Origin: Paenibacillus sp. FSL H8-0332
Lineage (GTDB): Bacteria; Bacillota; Bacilli; Paenibacillales; Paenibacillaceae
Direction: 5' to 3'
DNA: 64,000 nucleotides
NCBI RefSeq assembly: GCF_037963835.1
Contig: NZ_CP150145.1
Span: 4,588,001-4,652,000, forward strand
The notes under the pieces are model-generated. The model saw only the letters and a program-made list of their open reading frames with translations, ran no database searches and was not told the DNA's origin. Below are positions 41,608 to 50,514 of this stretch, piece by piece (position 1 is the first letter of the stretch; every line of letters starts with the position of its first letter). The translations under genes and the position numbers were made by a program.

Positions 41608-42912
41608 CTATCGCATCATCACGGTCACATTGCCCGCAGTCAGCATGATGGTTACCGCCAGGAAGAACATCAGCGAGACCGCGGCCAGCGCAGCGAAGAC
41701 GTAAATCATGCTTTTGCCAATCGTCTGCAGGCAGGTCACAATCGGTGTCTCGCCCAGCGGCTGCATGACGGCGGCGGCCAGATTGTAGATCAGGGCGAGG
41801 ATCAGAATTTTGATTGCCGGGAACGCGCACAGGAAGAGGATAATGATAACTCCCGACAGCCCGATGGCGTTCTTCACCAGCAGGGAGGCCGAGATCACCG
41901 TGTCCGTGGCGTCCGCGAACATTTTACCAATCACCGGCACGAAATTCCCTGTAATATATTTGGCGGCGCGTATAGTCACACCGTCTGTAACCGAGCTGGT
42001 AATCCCCCTGACCGAGATCACGCCGAGGAACACAGTTAGCAACACTCCGAGCAGTCCGGCCCCAATATTGCGCAGCAGATTTGCCAGATGGGTCAGCTTG
42101 TATTTCTCCGACATGGCGCTCACCAGATGCAGCACTGCCGAGAAGAACAGCAGCGGGAAGACGAGCGTATGAATCAGCGTGCCTACGGTATGGATCATGA
42201 ACACGATCAGCGGATGGGTCACCGACACCGTGACGATATTGCCCATCGAGGCCAGCAGCGCGAACAGCAGCGGAATCATAGCCATCATGAAGTCGATCAT
42301 CCGGTCGATGGCATCCTTGGCATAGCCGATAGCAACATTGAAGCTGTTAACGGCGATAACCAGCACCACCATGTAGCAGAGCATATAAGCGATCTTACTG
42401 ACTGATTTCCGTTCAAAAGCGGTCTGCAGCGTCTCCAGAATCATGCTCAGCACACTGATCATCACAATCGTGACCAGCAGCTTGCCGTTGTAGAGCACCT
42501 CATGCCACATGAAGTTCATCAGGCCGGACAAGACGCTTTTGAAGCTTAAGCCCTTATCCCCCGGCAGCAGCATATCCATCAAGGAAGGCGTCCGGCCCTC
42601 CGGGAAAAATCCCCCGTAATCCTTCATCAGCTGGTCCCAGTAAGACTCCACCTTGTCCTTTGGCAGATGCTCCACCTGCCCTTTCACCCACTGGTCAACG
42701 GGAGACGCCCGGCCTCCGCTGCCGCCTGTGGCTGGTGCTGACGGAGCCGGAGCCGCACTTGCAGCACTTGTAGCACTTGTAGCACTTGTAGCACTCGTAG
42801 CACTCGCCGTGTTTCCACACAGCAGAAGCAGCTGGAGCACCAGCAGCAGGGCTGGCAGAAGCAAGAGCGCTTTTACCCCTTTTGGCGGCCGAAAAATACT
42901 ATGCTCCTGCAT
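41608..42912 (-). CDS. spoIIIAE: Stage III sporulation protein AE
   Basis: The ATG at 42912 (MQEHSIFRPPKG) follows GGAGGTGAGGGG; 434 residues. A signal segment and a Ser/Ala/Thr tandem repeat (SATSATSAT, encoded by 9-bp repeats at ~42765-42806) precede a polytopic membrane region with about eight helices (LLVTIVMISVLSMILETLQTA, GLLGVLLTVFLGVISVRGI). It is the membrane core of the SpoIIIA complex. It overlaps spoIIIAD by none with this start. Confidence 0.95.
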   Translation of the reverse strand: MQEHSIFRPPKGVKALLLLPALLLVLQLLLLCGNTASATSATSATSATSAASAAPAPSAPATGGSGGRASPVDQWVKGQVEHLPKDKVESYWDQLMKDYGGFFPEGRTPSLMDMLLPGDKGLSFKSVLSGLMNFMWHEVLYNGKLLVTIVMISVLSMILETLQTAFERKSVSKIAYMLCYMVVLVIAVNSFNVAIGYAKDAIDRMIDFMMAMIPLLFALLASMGNIVTVSVTHPLIVFMIHTVGTLIHTLVFPLLFFSAVLHLVSAMSEKYKLTHLANLLRNIGAGLLGVLLTVFLGVISVRGITSSVTDGVTIRAAKYITGNFVPVIGKMFADATDTVISASLLVKNAIGLSGVIIILFLCAFPAIKILILALIYNLAAAVMQPLGETPIVTCLQTIGKSMIYVFAALAAVSLMFFLAVTIMLTAGNVTVMMR

Positions 42913-42959
42913 TCCCCTCACCTCCGCTTTACTCCAACTTGTCCGGCATGTCCGCTGCA

Positions 42960-43349
42960 TCAAGCTGGCAGCAGCTTCATGACCGTTTCAATAATTATGC
43001 TGATGATCGGAACAGCCAGCACCATGATCAGCACCTTGCCGGCCAGCTCAATCTTGGAAGCAATCGATTCCTGCCCGGCATCCCTCACGATCTGCGCCCC
43101 GAATTCCGCGATATAGGAGATGCCGATGATTTTGAACACGGTTTTGATATGGATCATTTCCATCCCGGAGGACTCCGCGACCCGCTCCAGCGTACCGAGA
43201 ATCGTTCCGATCTTGCCGATCAGGAACAGGAAGATCAGAATGCCGGCCGCAGTGGTCAGCAGGAAGGCGAATACCGGTTTTTGTTCCTTCAGGACGAGGA
43301 TGAGGACGGTCGCCAAGATGCCAATTCCCACAATCTGAATGATTTCCAT
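42960..43349 (-). CDS. spoIIIAD: Stage III sporulation protein AD
   Basis: The 129-residue protein has four predicted membrane helices (EIIQIVGIGILATVLILVL, PVFAFLLTTAAGILIFLFLI, AGKVLIMVLAVPIISIIIETVM). It is homologous to SpoIIIAC and to type III secretion membrane proteins. It stands 9 bp after spoIIIAC. Confidence 0.95.
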   Translation of the reverse strand: MEIIQIVGIGILATVLILVLKEQKPVFAFLLTTAAGILIFLFLIGKIGTILGTLERVAESSGMEMIHIKTVFKIIGISYIAEFGAQIVRDAGQESIASKIELAGKVLIMVLAVPIISIIIETVMKLLPA

Positions 43350-43358
43350 AACTCCAGC

Positions 43359-43571
43359 CTATTGAAAAAGAAAAATCGTTTTGATTTCCTGCAGCAGCCC
43401 ATCCAGCATCCGGATGACCATGAACAGGACGATGATAAAGCCGACAATCGTTACCCAGTGGGCGATATCCTCTTTGCCCATCTGCTTAAGCACCGTGTGG
43501 ATCATGGCGATAATGATGCCGATGCCGGCAATCTGAAAGATCGCGTTGACTTCAATATTCATTCCTGGCAC
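43359..43571 (-). CDS. spoIIIAC: Stage III sporulation protein AC
   Basis: The 70-residue protein has two membrane helices (AIFQIAGIGIIIAMIHTVLKQM, WVTIVGFIIVLFMVIRML). It shares the IVGIGII-type motif with SpoIIIAD. It stands 4 bp after spoIIIAB. Confidence 0.95.
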   Translation of the reverse strand: MPGMNIEVNAIFQIAGIGIIIAMIHTVLKQMGKEDIAHWVTIVGFIIVLFMVIRMLDGLLQEIKTIFLFQ

Positions 43572-43575
43572 CTCG

Positions 43576-44094
43576 CTAAAAGATCAAAATGACGATCAAT
43601 GCTCCAAGCAGCAGACCCAGGCTTTTACTCACCTTCTCATACTTGCCCTGATCTTCTCTGGCCGCTGTCTCCTCCTGCTTCAATTGCTGTAAAGCCAGTG
43701 CAATATGCGTGCTCTGATTCGGCCGGTCACTGGTTCCGAGCGTGCAGCTTAGCTGCCGGACGATCTCCTTCTCCGTTCCCCGCAGCGATGCACTGCTCCA
43801 GTGGGCCTCCATGGCCCGCCGGATGGCCTCTTCCGCACTGTGGTTATGCGGCGGATTCATCTCATCCGCCGCCATAAGGAAGAAGGCTCTCAGCGGCACC
43901 TTCGTCTGCATCCCGATCCGGCGCAGCGCCTCCGGCAGCGGCGTGTAGCCATATTGGATCTCGGTCTCCAGCCGCTGGAACGCCGCAATCAAGGCCCGGA
44001 TATGCCTCGGCCGGTCGGCGTACTGGGCTGCCCGTTTGAAGCCGGCCAGCGTACCGGCCAGCACGATCAGTACCGCGCCAAGCAGCTTAAGCAT
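43576..44094 (-). CDS. spoIIIAB: Stage III sporulation protein AB
   Basis: The ATG at 44094 (MLKLLGAVLIVLAGTLAGF) gives 172 residues, equal to the B. subtilis length. An N-terminal membrane helix, a helical domain similar to type II secretion GspF (LIAAFQRLETEIQYGYTPLPEALRRI) and a C-terminal helix (SLGLLLGALIVILIF) are visible. It overlaps the spoIIIAA stop by 8 bp. Confidence 0.94.
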   Translation of the reverse strand: MLKLLGAVLIVLAGTLAGFKRAAQYADRPRHIRALIAAFQRLETEIQYGYTPLPEALRRIGMQTKVPLRAFFLMAADEMNPPHNHSAEEAIRRAMEAHWSSASLRGTEKEIVRQLSCTLGTSDRPNQSTHIALALQQLKQEETAAREDQGKYEKVSKSLGLLLGALIVILIF

Positions 44095-45094
44095 GGCGGT
44101 CACCCCCTGACACCTGCTGCTCCTCCGGCGAGACAAGCAGCAGCCCGCGCTTCTGGCCGTCCAGAATGCGGAAGGATAAGCCGGAAGCTCCGCGTTGCAG
44201 GATCACATACCGCTCGAACATCCGGTGCTCCAGCAACCCGCCAAGGCCGGGCCGCCGGGCCAGCTCGGACACTTCCTTGCCATGCGCGGAAGCGACCACC
44301 GAGATCCCGGCGTGCAGCGCCTCGGTCACCGCCTCTGCGTCCTCCATGCGGCCGATTTCATCGGCGATCAGCACATCGGGTGACAGGGAGCGGATCATCA
44401 TCATCATGCCTTCCGCCTTGGGACAGCCATCCAGAATGTCCGTGCGCGGCCCGACATCGAAGGCCGGAATTCCCCGGCGGCTGCCTGCGATCTCGGAGCG
44501 TTCATCGACGATGCCAACCTTCAGCCCCGGCCGGCTGCCCTCCCGGCCGCCGCTTGTGCCTGCTGACAGCTGTCTGGCCAAATCGCGCAGCAGCGTGGTC
44601 TTGCCATGCTGCGGCGGGGACAGAATCAGCGTATGCATGACCCGCTGCCGTCCCCGGTCCAGCAGATACGGCAGCACGCCGTCGGCGATGCCGTGCACCT
44701 CACGGGCAATCCGCACGTTGAAGCCGGTAATATCGCGCAGATGCTCCACACCGCCCCCGCTCAGCACCGTCCGGCCGCAGAGGCCGATCCGGTGTCCACC
44801 GGGGATCGTGATGAAGCCCTTGCGCAGCTCCTCTTCCATCGTATAGAGGGAATGATTGCTGATGAGGTCCAGCAGCCGGTGTGTATCCTCCCGGTCTGGC
44901 CGGTAAGCCTCACCGGGTAGCTGGGTCAGGCTGCCACCCGCGCCAATGAAATGATACTTGCCGGAATAGTTGATCTCTAGCGGCCGGCCCTCACGGACGC
45001 GAATCTCCTCCACCTTGCCCAGGAGCGCAGCGGGGAGACCGCCGAGCAGCGCTCTTACTTTTTCAGGAAACAACAGAAGCCAGTCATTAGCCAT
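44087..45094 (-). CDS. spoIIIAA: Stage III sporulation ATPase SpoIIIAA
   Basis: The ATG at 45094 (MANDWLLLFPEKV) has GGGGG 8 bases upstream; 335 residues. It is a secretion-type ATPase with P-loop SPPQHGKTTLL (Ser in place of the first Gly), a Walker B region (VLIADEIGRMEDA) and LIADEIG-type residues. It powers the SpoIIIA-SpoIIQ channel that supports the forespore after engulfment. A possible sigma-E promoter is at 45139-45166. Confidence 0.95.
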   Translation of the reverse strand: MANDWLLLFPEKVRALLGGLPAALLGKVEEIRVREGRPLEINYSGKYHFIGAGGSLTQLPGEAYRPDREDTHRLLDLISNHSLYTMEEELRKGFITIPGGHRIGLCGRTVLSGGGVEHLRDITGFNVRIAREVHGIADGVLPYLLDRGRQRVMHTLILSPPQHGKTTLLRDLARQLSAGTSGGREGSRPGLKVGIVDERSEIAGSRRGIPAFDVGPRTDILDGCPKAEGMMMMIRSLSPDVLIADEIGRMEDAEAVTEALHAGISVVASAHGKEVSELARRPGLGGLLEHRMFERYVILQRGASGLSFRILDGQKRGLLLVSPEEQQVSGGDRHA

Positions 45095-45138
45095 ATCAGG
45101 TACCCCCAAGCTGTACTCTACTAAATAGCTTTATTCCA

Positions 45139-45166
45139 TATTTATGCTTGTACTTGTGCTTTATGC
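45139..45166 (-). promoter_or_regulatory. Possible sigma-E promoter of the spoIIIA operon
   Basis: On the minus strand GCATAAA (45160-45166), 13 bases, CATAAATA (45139-45146) resembles sigma-E promoters and lies ~45 bases before spoIIIAA. The -10 is imperfect. Confidence 0.4.
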
Positions 45167-45176
45167 CTATCATCTA

Positions 45177-45449
45177 TCATTTCTTCAGAATCCCGAATAA
45201 GAGAATAGCCACCCCGCAGCCAATCCAGCCAAGCTTGCCCCAGGACAGCTGCTCTGCCATCCCTGTAAGGCCGACAGCCGTGGTCAGAATGAGGATCGTA
45301 GGGCCGACAAGCGCCAGTCCCGAATTGACAGCCAGCGCCTTATCCACCTGATTCAGCTTCAGCATAATCAAGGCCGCCGCAATCTCCACACTGCCGGACA
45401 GCAGCCGCAGGCCAGACATCCAGCTTACATACTTGTCCAAATATCTCAA
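45177..45449 (-). CDS. yqhV: YqhV family protein (DUF2619)
   Basis: The 90-residue protein has three membrane helices (GSVEIAAALIMLKL, SGLALVGPTILILTTAVGL, IGCGVAILLFGILKK) and the DUF2619/YqhV pattern. It lies just upstream of spoIIIAA as in Bacillus. Its function is unknown; conservation beside spoIIIA suggests a sporulation link. Confidence 0.88.
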   Translation of the reverse strand: MRYLDKYVSWMSGLRLLSGSVEIAAALIMLKLNQVDKALAVNSGLALVGPTILILTTAVGLTGMAEQLSWGKLGWIGCGVAILLFGILKK

Positions 45450-45681
45450 CTCCTTCGTTCAAATCTATGGATTGCACACGTTCGCTGCACATCAAACAAG
45501 CTGTTATCCATGGATATGCGGAAAGGAGCGACTTTAGACAAGAAGAAATGGGGATACTAGCGGAGATTTCACGAGGTGTGAAAAAAATCATAGTACTGTT
45601 CTCTATAAAAAAATATCATCGGTATGATAAAATTAATTTTGCCGTATCCAAAGATAATCAACAAAGAAGGGGATCACAGTC

Positions 45682-46548
45682 ATGCAGGTTCGTAATTTCG
45701 TAGTACCGCTTGTATCAGGAACAATAGCCAGACAGGTTAGAGAGATCGCTATTATTATATTTTCAGCGTTTCTGGTAGCAGCCGGGCTCCGGTTATTCCT
45801 GATTCCGCACCAACTGCTCAGCGGCGGTGTAGCCGGGACAGCTTCCATCATCGGGTATTTGACCCATCCCAAGTTTATCTCGCTGTACTATTTCGCCATC
45901 AATCTGCCAATCCTGATCTGGGGCTTCGTCGCCGTTGGCAAAAAGTACATCTGCTATAGCATGCTGTCTGTCCTGTCCACCACCTGGTTCCTGAACGTTA
46001 TCCCTGTGGTGAAGCTCACCAAGGACCCGATTCTGGCCAGTATCTTCGGCGGGGTGATTATTGCGGGAGGGGTGGGCTTCTCGCTGCGGGCGGGCGGTTC
46101 TTCCGGAGGCTTCGACATTCTTGGCTCTATCATTACCCGCAAGCGGGATATTCCCATGGGCACCGTGCTGTTCGTCATGGACGGTCTGGTTATCTTAAGT
46201 CTCGGCTTCTTCAAAAGCTGGGATTCCGCGCTCTACGCGATGCTCTGTATCTTCGTCAAAAGCCGGGTGGTGGACATGATCCACATCCGCCATGTCAAGC
46301 TGACCTGCTTCATTGTCACCAAGGAGCGGGAGAAAATGCTGAATAGACTCACTAGTCTGCCGCATGGCATCACCGTTGTTAACGCGGAGGGCGGGTACAG
46401 TCACGAGGGCAATACCATGCTGATGACCGTAACCACCCGCTATGAGCTGGCAGATCTGCGCAGGACGATTCTGGAGACCGATCCGAAATCCTTCGTTAAT
46501 GTACTGGAGACGGTAGAGATCATGGGCCGGTTCCGGCGCCTGAGCTAG
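45682..46548 (+). CDS. YitT family membrane protein (DUF161/DUF2179)
   Basis: The 288-residue protein has a polytopic N-terminal domain with five or six helices (REIAIIIFSAFLVAAGLRLFLIP, LLSGGVAGTASIIGYL, GVIIAGGVGFSLRAGGSSGGFDILGSI) and a C-terminal soluble DUF2179 domain (VNAEGGYSHEGNTMLMTVTTRYELADLRRTILETDPKSFVNVLE). Some relatives are sporulation-linked. It is divergent from yqhV and convergent with lysC. It is not part of this cluster in B. subtilis. Confidence 0.92.
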   Translation: MQVRNFVVPLVSGTIARQVREIAIIIFSAFLVAAGLRLFLIPHQLLSGGVAGTASIIGYLTHPKFISLYYFAINLPILIWGFVAVGKKYICYSMLSVLSTTWFLNVIPVVKLTKDPILASIFGGVIIAGGVGFSLRAGGSSGGFDILGSIITRKRDIPMGTVLFVMDGLVILSLGFFKSWDSALYAMLCIFVKSRVVDMIHIRHVKLTCFIVTKEREKMLNRLTSLPHGITVVNAEGGYSHEGNTMLMTVTTRYELADLRRTILETDPKSFVNVLETVEIMGRFRRLS

Positions 46549-46592
46549 AGAGTGCATGGTGAAGGTCATTCCTACCCTTATGTATATGCAAA

Positions 46593-46632
46593 AAGAGTGC
46601 TGTTCTCCGCTTCTGCGGGGAACAGCACTCTT
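46593..46632. terminator. Bidirectional terminator between yitT-family gene and lysC
   Basis: AAGAGTGCTGTTC with GAACAGCACTCTT, extended by CCGC/GCGG around TTCT: an ~18-bp stem between convergent genes. Confidence 0.9.
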
Positions 46633-46659
46633 CTGTAATTACGATACCTTCTGGCAGAC

Positions 46660-47913
46660 TTAGCGGCGGTCCTGTGGACCTCCAACGAAGGCTTGCTCTT
46701 CTGTATCCAGGTTATAGGCGGTATGCAGCGCCTGGATGATCTGCTGCAGATTGCCGGATTCAATCACACACGACACCTTGATCTCGGAAGTGCTGACCAT
46801 CTTGATGCTCACCCCTTCGTTCGAGATGACCTCGAACATCTTGGCGGCAACACCCGGATGGCTGACCATACCAGCGCCGACAATCGACACCTTGACCAGA
46901 CTGTCCTCGGAAGTCACTTCACGGTATGGCAATACGCTGTGTAGCTCCTTGATGACCTCTTTGGCCTTCACCAGATCACTGAGCGCCACGGTGAAGGAGA
47001 AGTCCGCAGTCGCATTCTGCACTCCGCTCTGCACGATAATATCGACATCCACACCCTCATCGGCCAGCTTGCCGAATACCTGCGCGAGTACCCCCGGTAC
47101 ATCCGGAACTCCCAGAATACTGATCCGGGCCACATTCTTGTCATAGGCAATTCCGCTTACTACCACACCCTGTTCCATGCTTGCTTCCTCCTTCACAACA
47201 GTACCTTCATTATGGTTAAAGCTCGATCTTACGACCAGCTTCACTTGATAGCGTTTGGCATATTCCACGGCACGCGGATGCAGCACGGCTGCGCCGAGAT
47301 TAGCCAGCTCCAGCATCTCGTCATACGAGATTTCCTTAAGCTTGCGCGCCGTCTTCACAATACGCGGGTCTGTAGAGTAGATGCCGTCTACATCGGTATA
47401 GATCTCGCAGACATCTGCTTTGATGGCTGCAGCCAGCGCAACCGCTGTGGTATCCGAGCCTCCGCGGCCCAGCGTGGTAATCTCGCCGTCCAGCGTCATG
47501 CCCTGGAAGCCGGCTACAATCACAATCTGCTCGCGCTCCAGCGACTCCAGCACCCGGCGTGGAACAATCTCGCTGATCCGTGCCCGGCCGTGGGTATCAT
47601 CGGTACGGAACCCGGCCTGCCAGCCTGTATAGGATACGGCATTCCGTCCTATCCCGTGAAGTGCGATGGACAGAAGCGCTACGGAGATCTGCTCGCCCGT
47701 AGTCATCAGCATATCCATCTCGCGTGCAGGAGGCTGCCCGTTCAGCTGTATCGCCTGATCGATCAGTTCATCTGTCGTATCCCCCATAGCGGATACAACC
47801 ACAACACAGCGATGCCCTTCGTCCTGCTTGGCTGCGATGCGGCCGGCAACACGCTTCATGCGTTCAACATCGCCGACGGAGCTGCCCCCGAATTTCATGA
47901 CATAAAGTGACAA
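46660..47913 (-). CDS. lysC: Aspartate kinase
   Basis: The TTG at 47913 (after AGGGAG) or the GTG at 47925 starts ~417 residues. The kinase domain has KFGGSSVGDVERMKRVA, ALGRGGSDTTAVALAAA-type nucleotide site (TTLGRGGSDTTA), and two C-terminal ACT domains follow (ISILGVPDVPGVLAQVFGKLADEGVDVDIIVQ; VSIVGAGMVSHPGVAAKMFEVISNEGVSIKMVSTSEIKVSC). It phosphorylates aspartate for lysine, threonine, methionine and diaminopimelate. Whether it is feedback-controlled by lysine or DAP cannot be read from sequence, so lysC versus dapG is open. Confidence 0.92.
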   Translation of the reverse strand: MSLYVMKFGGSSVGDVERMKRVAGRIAAKQDEGHRCVVVVSAMGDTTDELIDQAIQLNGQPPAREMDMLMTTGEQISVALLSIALHGIGRNAVSYTGWQAGFRTDDTHGRARISEIVPRRVLESLEREQIVIVAGFQGMTLDGEITTLGRGGSDTTAVALAAAIKADVCEIYTDVDGIYSTDPRIVKTARKLKEISYDEMLELANLGAAVLHPRAVEYAKRYQVKLVVRSSFNHNEGTVVKEEASMEQGVVVSGIAYDKNVARISILGVPDVPGVLAQVFGKLADEGVDVDIIVQSGVQNATADFSFTVALSDLVKAKEVIKELHSVLPYREVTSEDSLVKVSIVGAGMVSHPGVAAKMFEVISNEGVSIKMVSTSEIKVSCVIESGNLQQIIQALHTAYNLDTEEQAFVGGPQDRR

Positions 47914-48014
47914 AGTCCCATTCACTCCCTAATTCGCTCTATAAGTAGCTTATATTTTAGTTAACGCTTTAACACAGTATAATACGAAAATCATAACATG
48001 CGTTAATGGTTTCA

Positions 48015-48097
48015 CAAAATAAAGTGCCCATTTTTGATGTGCCCGGCCTTAAACCCCGAACCTGCAGGGCCGGAATAAGGGGCACTAATGCTCCTCA
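48015..48097 (-). promoter_or_regulatory. Alternative hairpins upstream of lysC
   Basis: On the minus strand AGTGCCC can pair either with the nearer GGGCAC (helped by CCGGCC/GGCCGG) or with a second GGGCACT followed by TTTATTTT. The second form looks like a terminator. No lysine-riboswitch core was recognised. The 346-bp gap also holds the efp terminator and, near 47980, a palindrome GTTAAAGCGTTAAC. Confidence 0.4.
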
Positions 48098-48214
48098 TTA
48101 CTCTCCTTCAGTTCACATTCCGCCCCACCGCAGACACCTGTCAGAGGGATTTATCCCTTTTGTCCCTTTTCCCTCCACCTCGTCCCTCTCGCCCAGCCTG
48201 CCACAGCAAAAAGA

Positions 48215-48236
48215 CCCCCGCCGCATCAAGCGGGGA
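48215..48236 (-). terminator. efp terminator
   Basis: CCCCGC (48216-48221) pairs with GCGGGG (48230-48235); on the minus strand TCTTTTTGC follows. Confidence 0.75.
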
Positions 48237-48271
48237 GGCCCTCAAGTTACATCTGGAATCCAAAAAGGCTC

Positions 48272-48829
48272 CTATGCGCGGGAGATATATTTACCTTCGC
48301 GGGTATCGACCAGGAGAACATCTCCTTCATTGATGAACAAAGGCACGTGGACCGTATGGCCGGTCTCCAGAATAGCGGCTTTGGTTGCGCCTTGAGCCGT
48401 GTTGCCCTTAACGCCCGGCTCGGTCTCAGTAACTTTCAGCTCTACGCTGGTCGGCAGGTTGATCCCCAGGATTTCGCCCTGGTAGCTGACGATATTCACT
48501 GTCATGTTCTCTCTCAGGAAGTTAAGCTCCCATTCGAGCTGCTTGGCTGACAATTCGAACTGGTCATAAGTCTCGTTGTCCATGAACACATGATCAGAGC
48601 CGCTCGCATAGAGGTACTGCACGCCACGGTTCTCGATGATGGCACGGCCAATCGTTTCACCGGCACGGAACGTGCGTTCAACCGTATTGCCGTTACGCAG
48701 GTTCTTCAGCTTGGAGCGGACGAAGGCTGCGCCTTTACCCGGCTTCACATGCTGGAAATCAATGACGGTGAAGATGTCCCCTTCTACTTCTACGGTCAAG
48801 CCTGTCTTGAAATCATTAACTGAAATCAC
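48272..48829 (-). CDS. efp: Translation elongation factor P
   Basis: The 185-residue protein has the three beta-barrel domains of EF-P. The tip loop QHVKPGKGAAFVRSK carries Lys32, the residue modified in Bacillus. The family pattern YASGSDHVFMDNETYDQFEL and C-terminal TETEPGVKGNTA...VPLFINEGDVLLVDTREGKYISRA are present. It relieves stalling at polyproline; several spoIIIA-region proteins and the 53189 protein have proline runs. It follows yqhT, as in Bacillus. Confidence 0.98.
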   Translation of the reverse strand: MISVNDFKTGLTVEVEGDIFTVIDFQHVKPGKGAAFVRSKLKNLRNGNTVERTFRAGETIGRAIIENRGVQYLYASGSDHVFMDNETYDQFELSAKQLEWELNFLRENMTVNIVSYQGEILGINLPTSVELKVTETEPGVKGNTAQGATKAAILETGHTVHVPLFINEGDVLLVDTREGKYISRA

Positions 48830-48875
48830 TAAAAATCCCTCCTGGAATCGATGAATTAACTGAATGATAGTTGTC

Positions 48876-49946
48876 TTACAGTACCGTATAATCCTTCGAT
48901 GAATGTGTCAGCAGCGCGATGCCGCTCTCGGTAATGACAATATCATCTTCAATCCGCACGCCGCCAAGGCCCGAGAGATAGATCCCCGGCTCTACGGTGA
49001 CAACCATCCCCGGCTGGATCACTTCATCCGCCAGCTTGGACAAACGCGGCCATTCATGTACTTCCATCCCGAGACCATGGCCCGTGCTGTGGCCGAAATA
49101 TTCACCATACCCGTAACGGGTGATGATATCGCGGGCCAGGGCATCACATTCACGGCCAGTCATGCCGGGCTTGATATGTGCCAGCGTGTGAAGCTGCGCT
49201 TCAAGCACAATATTGTAGATCTCCTTCAGCTTAGGGTCCGGTGATCCCAGAGCAATTGTACGCGTTACATCTGAACAGTAACCGTCCAGGAGCGCGCCGA
49301 AATCGAAGGTCACGAATTCGTTGTTCCCGATAATCTTGCTGCTCGCTACACCATGCGGCATAGCCGAACGCTCGCCGGAAGCCACGATCGTATCGAACGA
49401 AGAGGAAGTCGCACCATGCGTACGCATGTAGAATTCCATTTCCAGATCGACATCGCGTTCCGTCATGCCCGGCTTGATCACATTCAGGATGTGACTGAAC
49501 GTGGCGTCTGCCAGATCGGCAGCCCGCTGCATTACAGCCAGTTCTTCCTCGTCCTTGAACATGCGCAGGTTCTCAACAGCCTTAGATACCGGTACCATAA
49601 CTGCCGGCGCAAGAGCCGCTGCATAAGCGGTGTACGCACTGAAGGTCACATCATCCTGCTCGAAGCCGACCCGGACTTGTCCACCCTTCGGCAGCAGTTC
49701 CCGCACGGTGTCAATGAATTTCGAGTCATGCTGCACCACCTTGAGGCCGTTCACCTGTTCCGAGGCCTGGGTCATATACCGGAAGTCCGTCAGCAGATAA
49801 CTGTCATCACCGGTAACCAGCACGTACCCGGAGGAGCCGGTGAACCCACTCAAATAGCGGCGGTTATATCCGCTGGTAATTAACATCGCATCCAGTCCCA
49901 GTTCCTGCAGAACCTTACGCAGCTTGGAGACGCGCTTGTTGCCCAT
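48876..49946 (-). CDS. yqhT: Xaa-Pro aminopeptidase family protein YqhT
   Basis: The ATG at 49946 (MGNKRVSKLRKVL) has GAGGAG at good spacing; 356 residues, as in B. subtilis. The creatinase-like N-terminal domain is followed by the pita-bread metallopeptidase domain with metal ligands in DFGALLDGYCSDVTRT, GHSTGHGLGMEVHE and VEPGIYLSGLGGVRIEDDI. It removes N-terminal residues before proline. It precedes efp. Confidence 0.95.
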   Translation of the reverse strand: MGNKRVSKLRKVLQELGLDAMLITSGYNRRYLSGFTGSSGYVLVTGDDSYLLTDFRYMTQASEQVNGLKVVQHDSKFIDTVRELLPKGGQVRVGFEQDDVTFSAYTAYAAALAPAVMVPVSKAVENLRMFKDEEELAVMQRAADLADATFSHILNVIKPGMTERDVDLEMEFYMRTHGATSSSFDTIVASGERSAMPHGVASSKIIGNNEFVTFDFGALLDGYCSDVTRTIALGSPDPKLKEIYNIVLEAQLHTLAHIKPGMTGRECDALARDIITRYGYGEYFGHSTGHGLGMEVHEWPRLSKLADEVIQPGMVVTVEPGIYLSGLGGVRIEDDIVITESGIALLTHSSKDYTVL

Positions 49947-50022
49947 TTTCATTCTCCTCTCGAAATAGCCACATTGTATTTTACCATAGCGGCAGGACAT
50001 CTGAGAAGTTTTTTCGAAGGGC

Positions 50023-50514
50023 CTAGGCCAGCTTCGTCTGCTGTTCGCGTTTGCGTTCATCCGTATACTCGATCGCCGCCGTATATCCGATGAATAATCC
50101 CCAGAGCAGGAAGAGGCAGAATTCGCTGATGACCGTGTTCCACGGCAGCTTGAACGGCGGCTGGAGCAGGAATAAGCGCGAGCACGCAAGGAACAGGACC
50201 GACCACCACAGCACCCCGTATATCATCCCGGGCCAAGGCCCGTTAAGCTTCCGGAATATTAACACGTAGATCAGGGAAGCCAATACGGAGAGTACGATAA
50301 AAAATAAATATCCGAGCAGATGCCCGGCAGGGGTCAGCAAAAAGTCATGCTTGAAAAAGGGCTCCGCCAAAAATCCCGGAATGACCTTGGTAAAGTGCAG
50401 GACATACATCAGCCAGTGCAATCCTCCCCAGATTAAACCGGCGAAATAACCCAGTTCAATGGAGAAATAAAAAAGATTGGTCTGGGCGGTCTTGGGCTTG
50501 CTTGAAGAACTCAT
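50023..50514 (-). CDS. yqhR: YqhR-like membrane protein
   Basis: The ATG at 50514 (MSSSSKPKTAQTNLF) follows GAGAGG; 163 residues. Four membrane helices (LGYFAGLIWGGLHWLMYVLHF, AGHLLGYLFFIVLSVLASLIYVLI, WPGMIYGVLWWSVLFLACSRLFLL, EFCLFLLWGLFIGYTAAIEY) match YqhR. Its function is unknown. In B. subtilis aroQ (yqhS) lies between yqhR and yqhT; here it is missing. Confidence 0.88.
   Translation of the reverse strand: MSSSSKPKTAQTNLFYFSIELGYFAGLIWGGLHWLMYVLHFTKVIPGFLAEPFFKHDFLLTPAGHLLGYLFFIVLSVLASLIYVLIFRKLNGPWPGMIYGVLWWSVLFLACSRLFLLQPPFKLPWNTVISEFCLFLLWGLFIGYTAAIEYTDERKREQQTKLA

Noticed and set aside
47926..48271. Lysine riboswitch upstream of lysC
   Set aside because: The conserved L-box core segments were not found on either strand; only alternative hairpins are visible.
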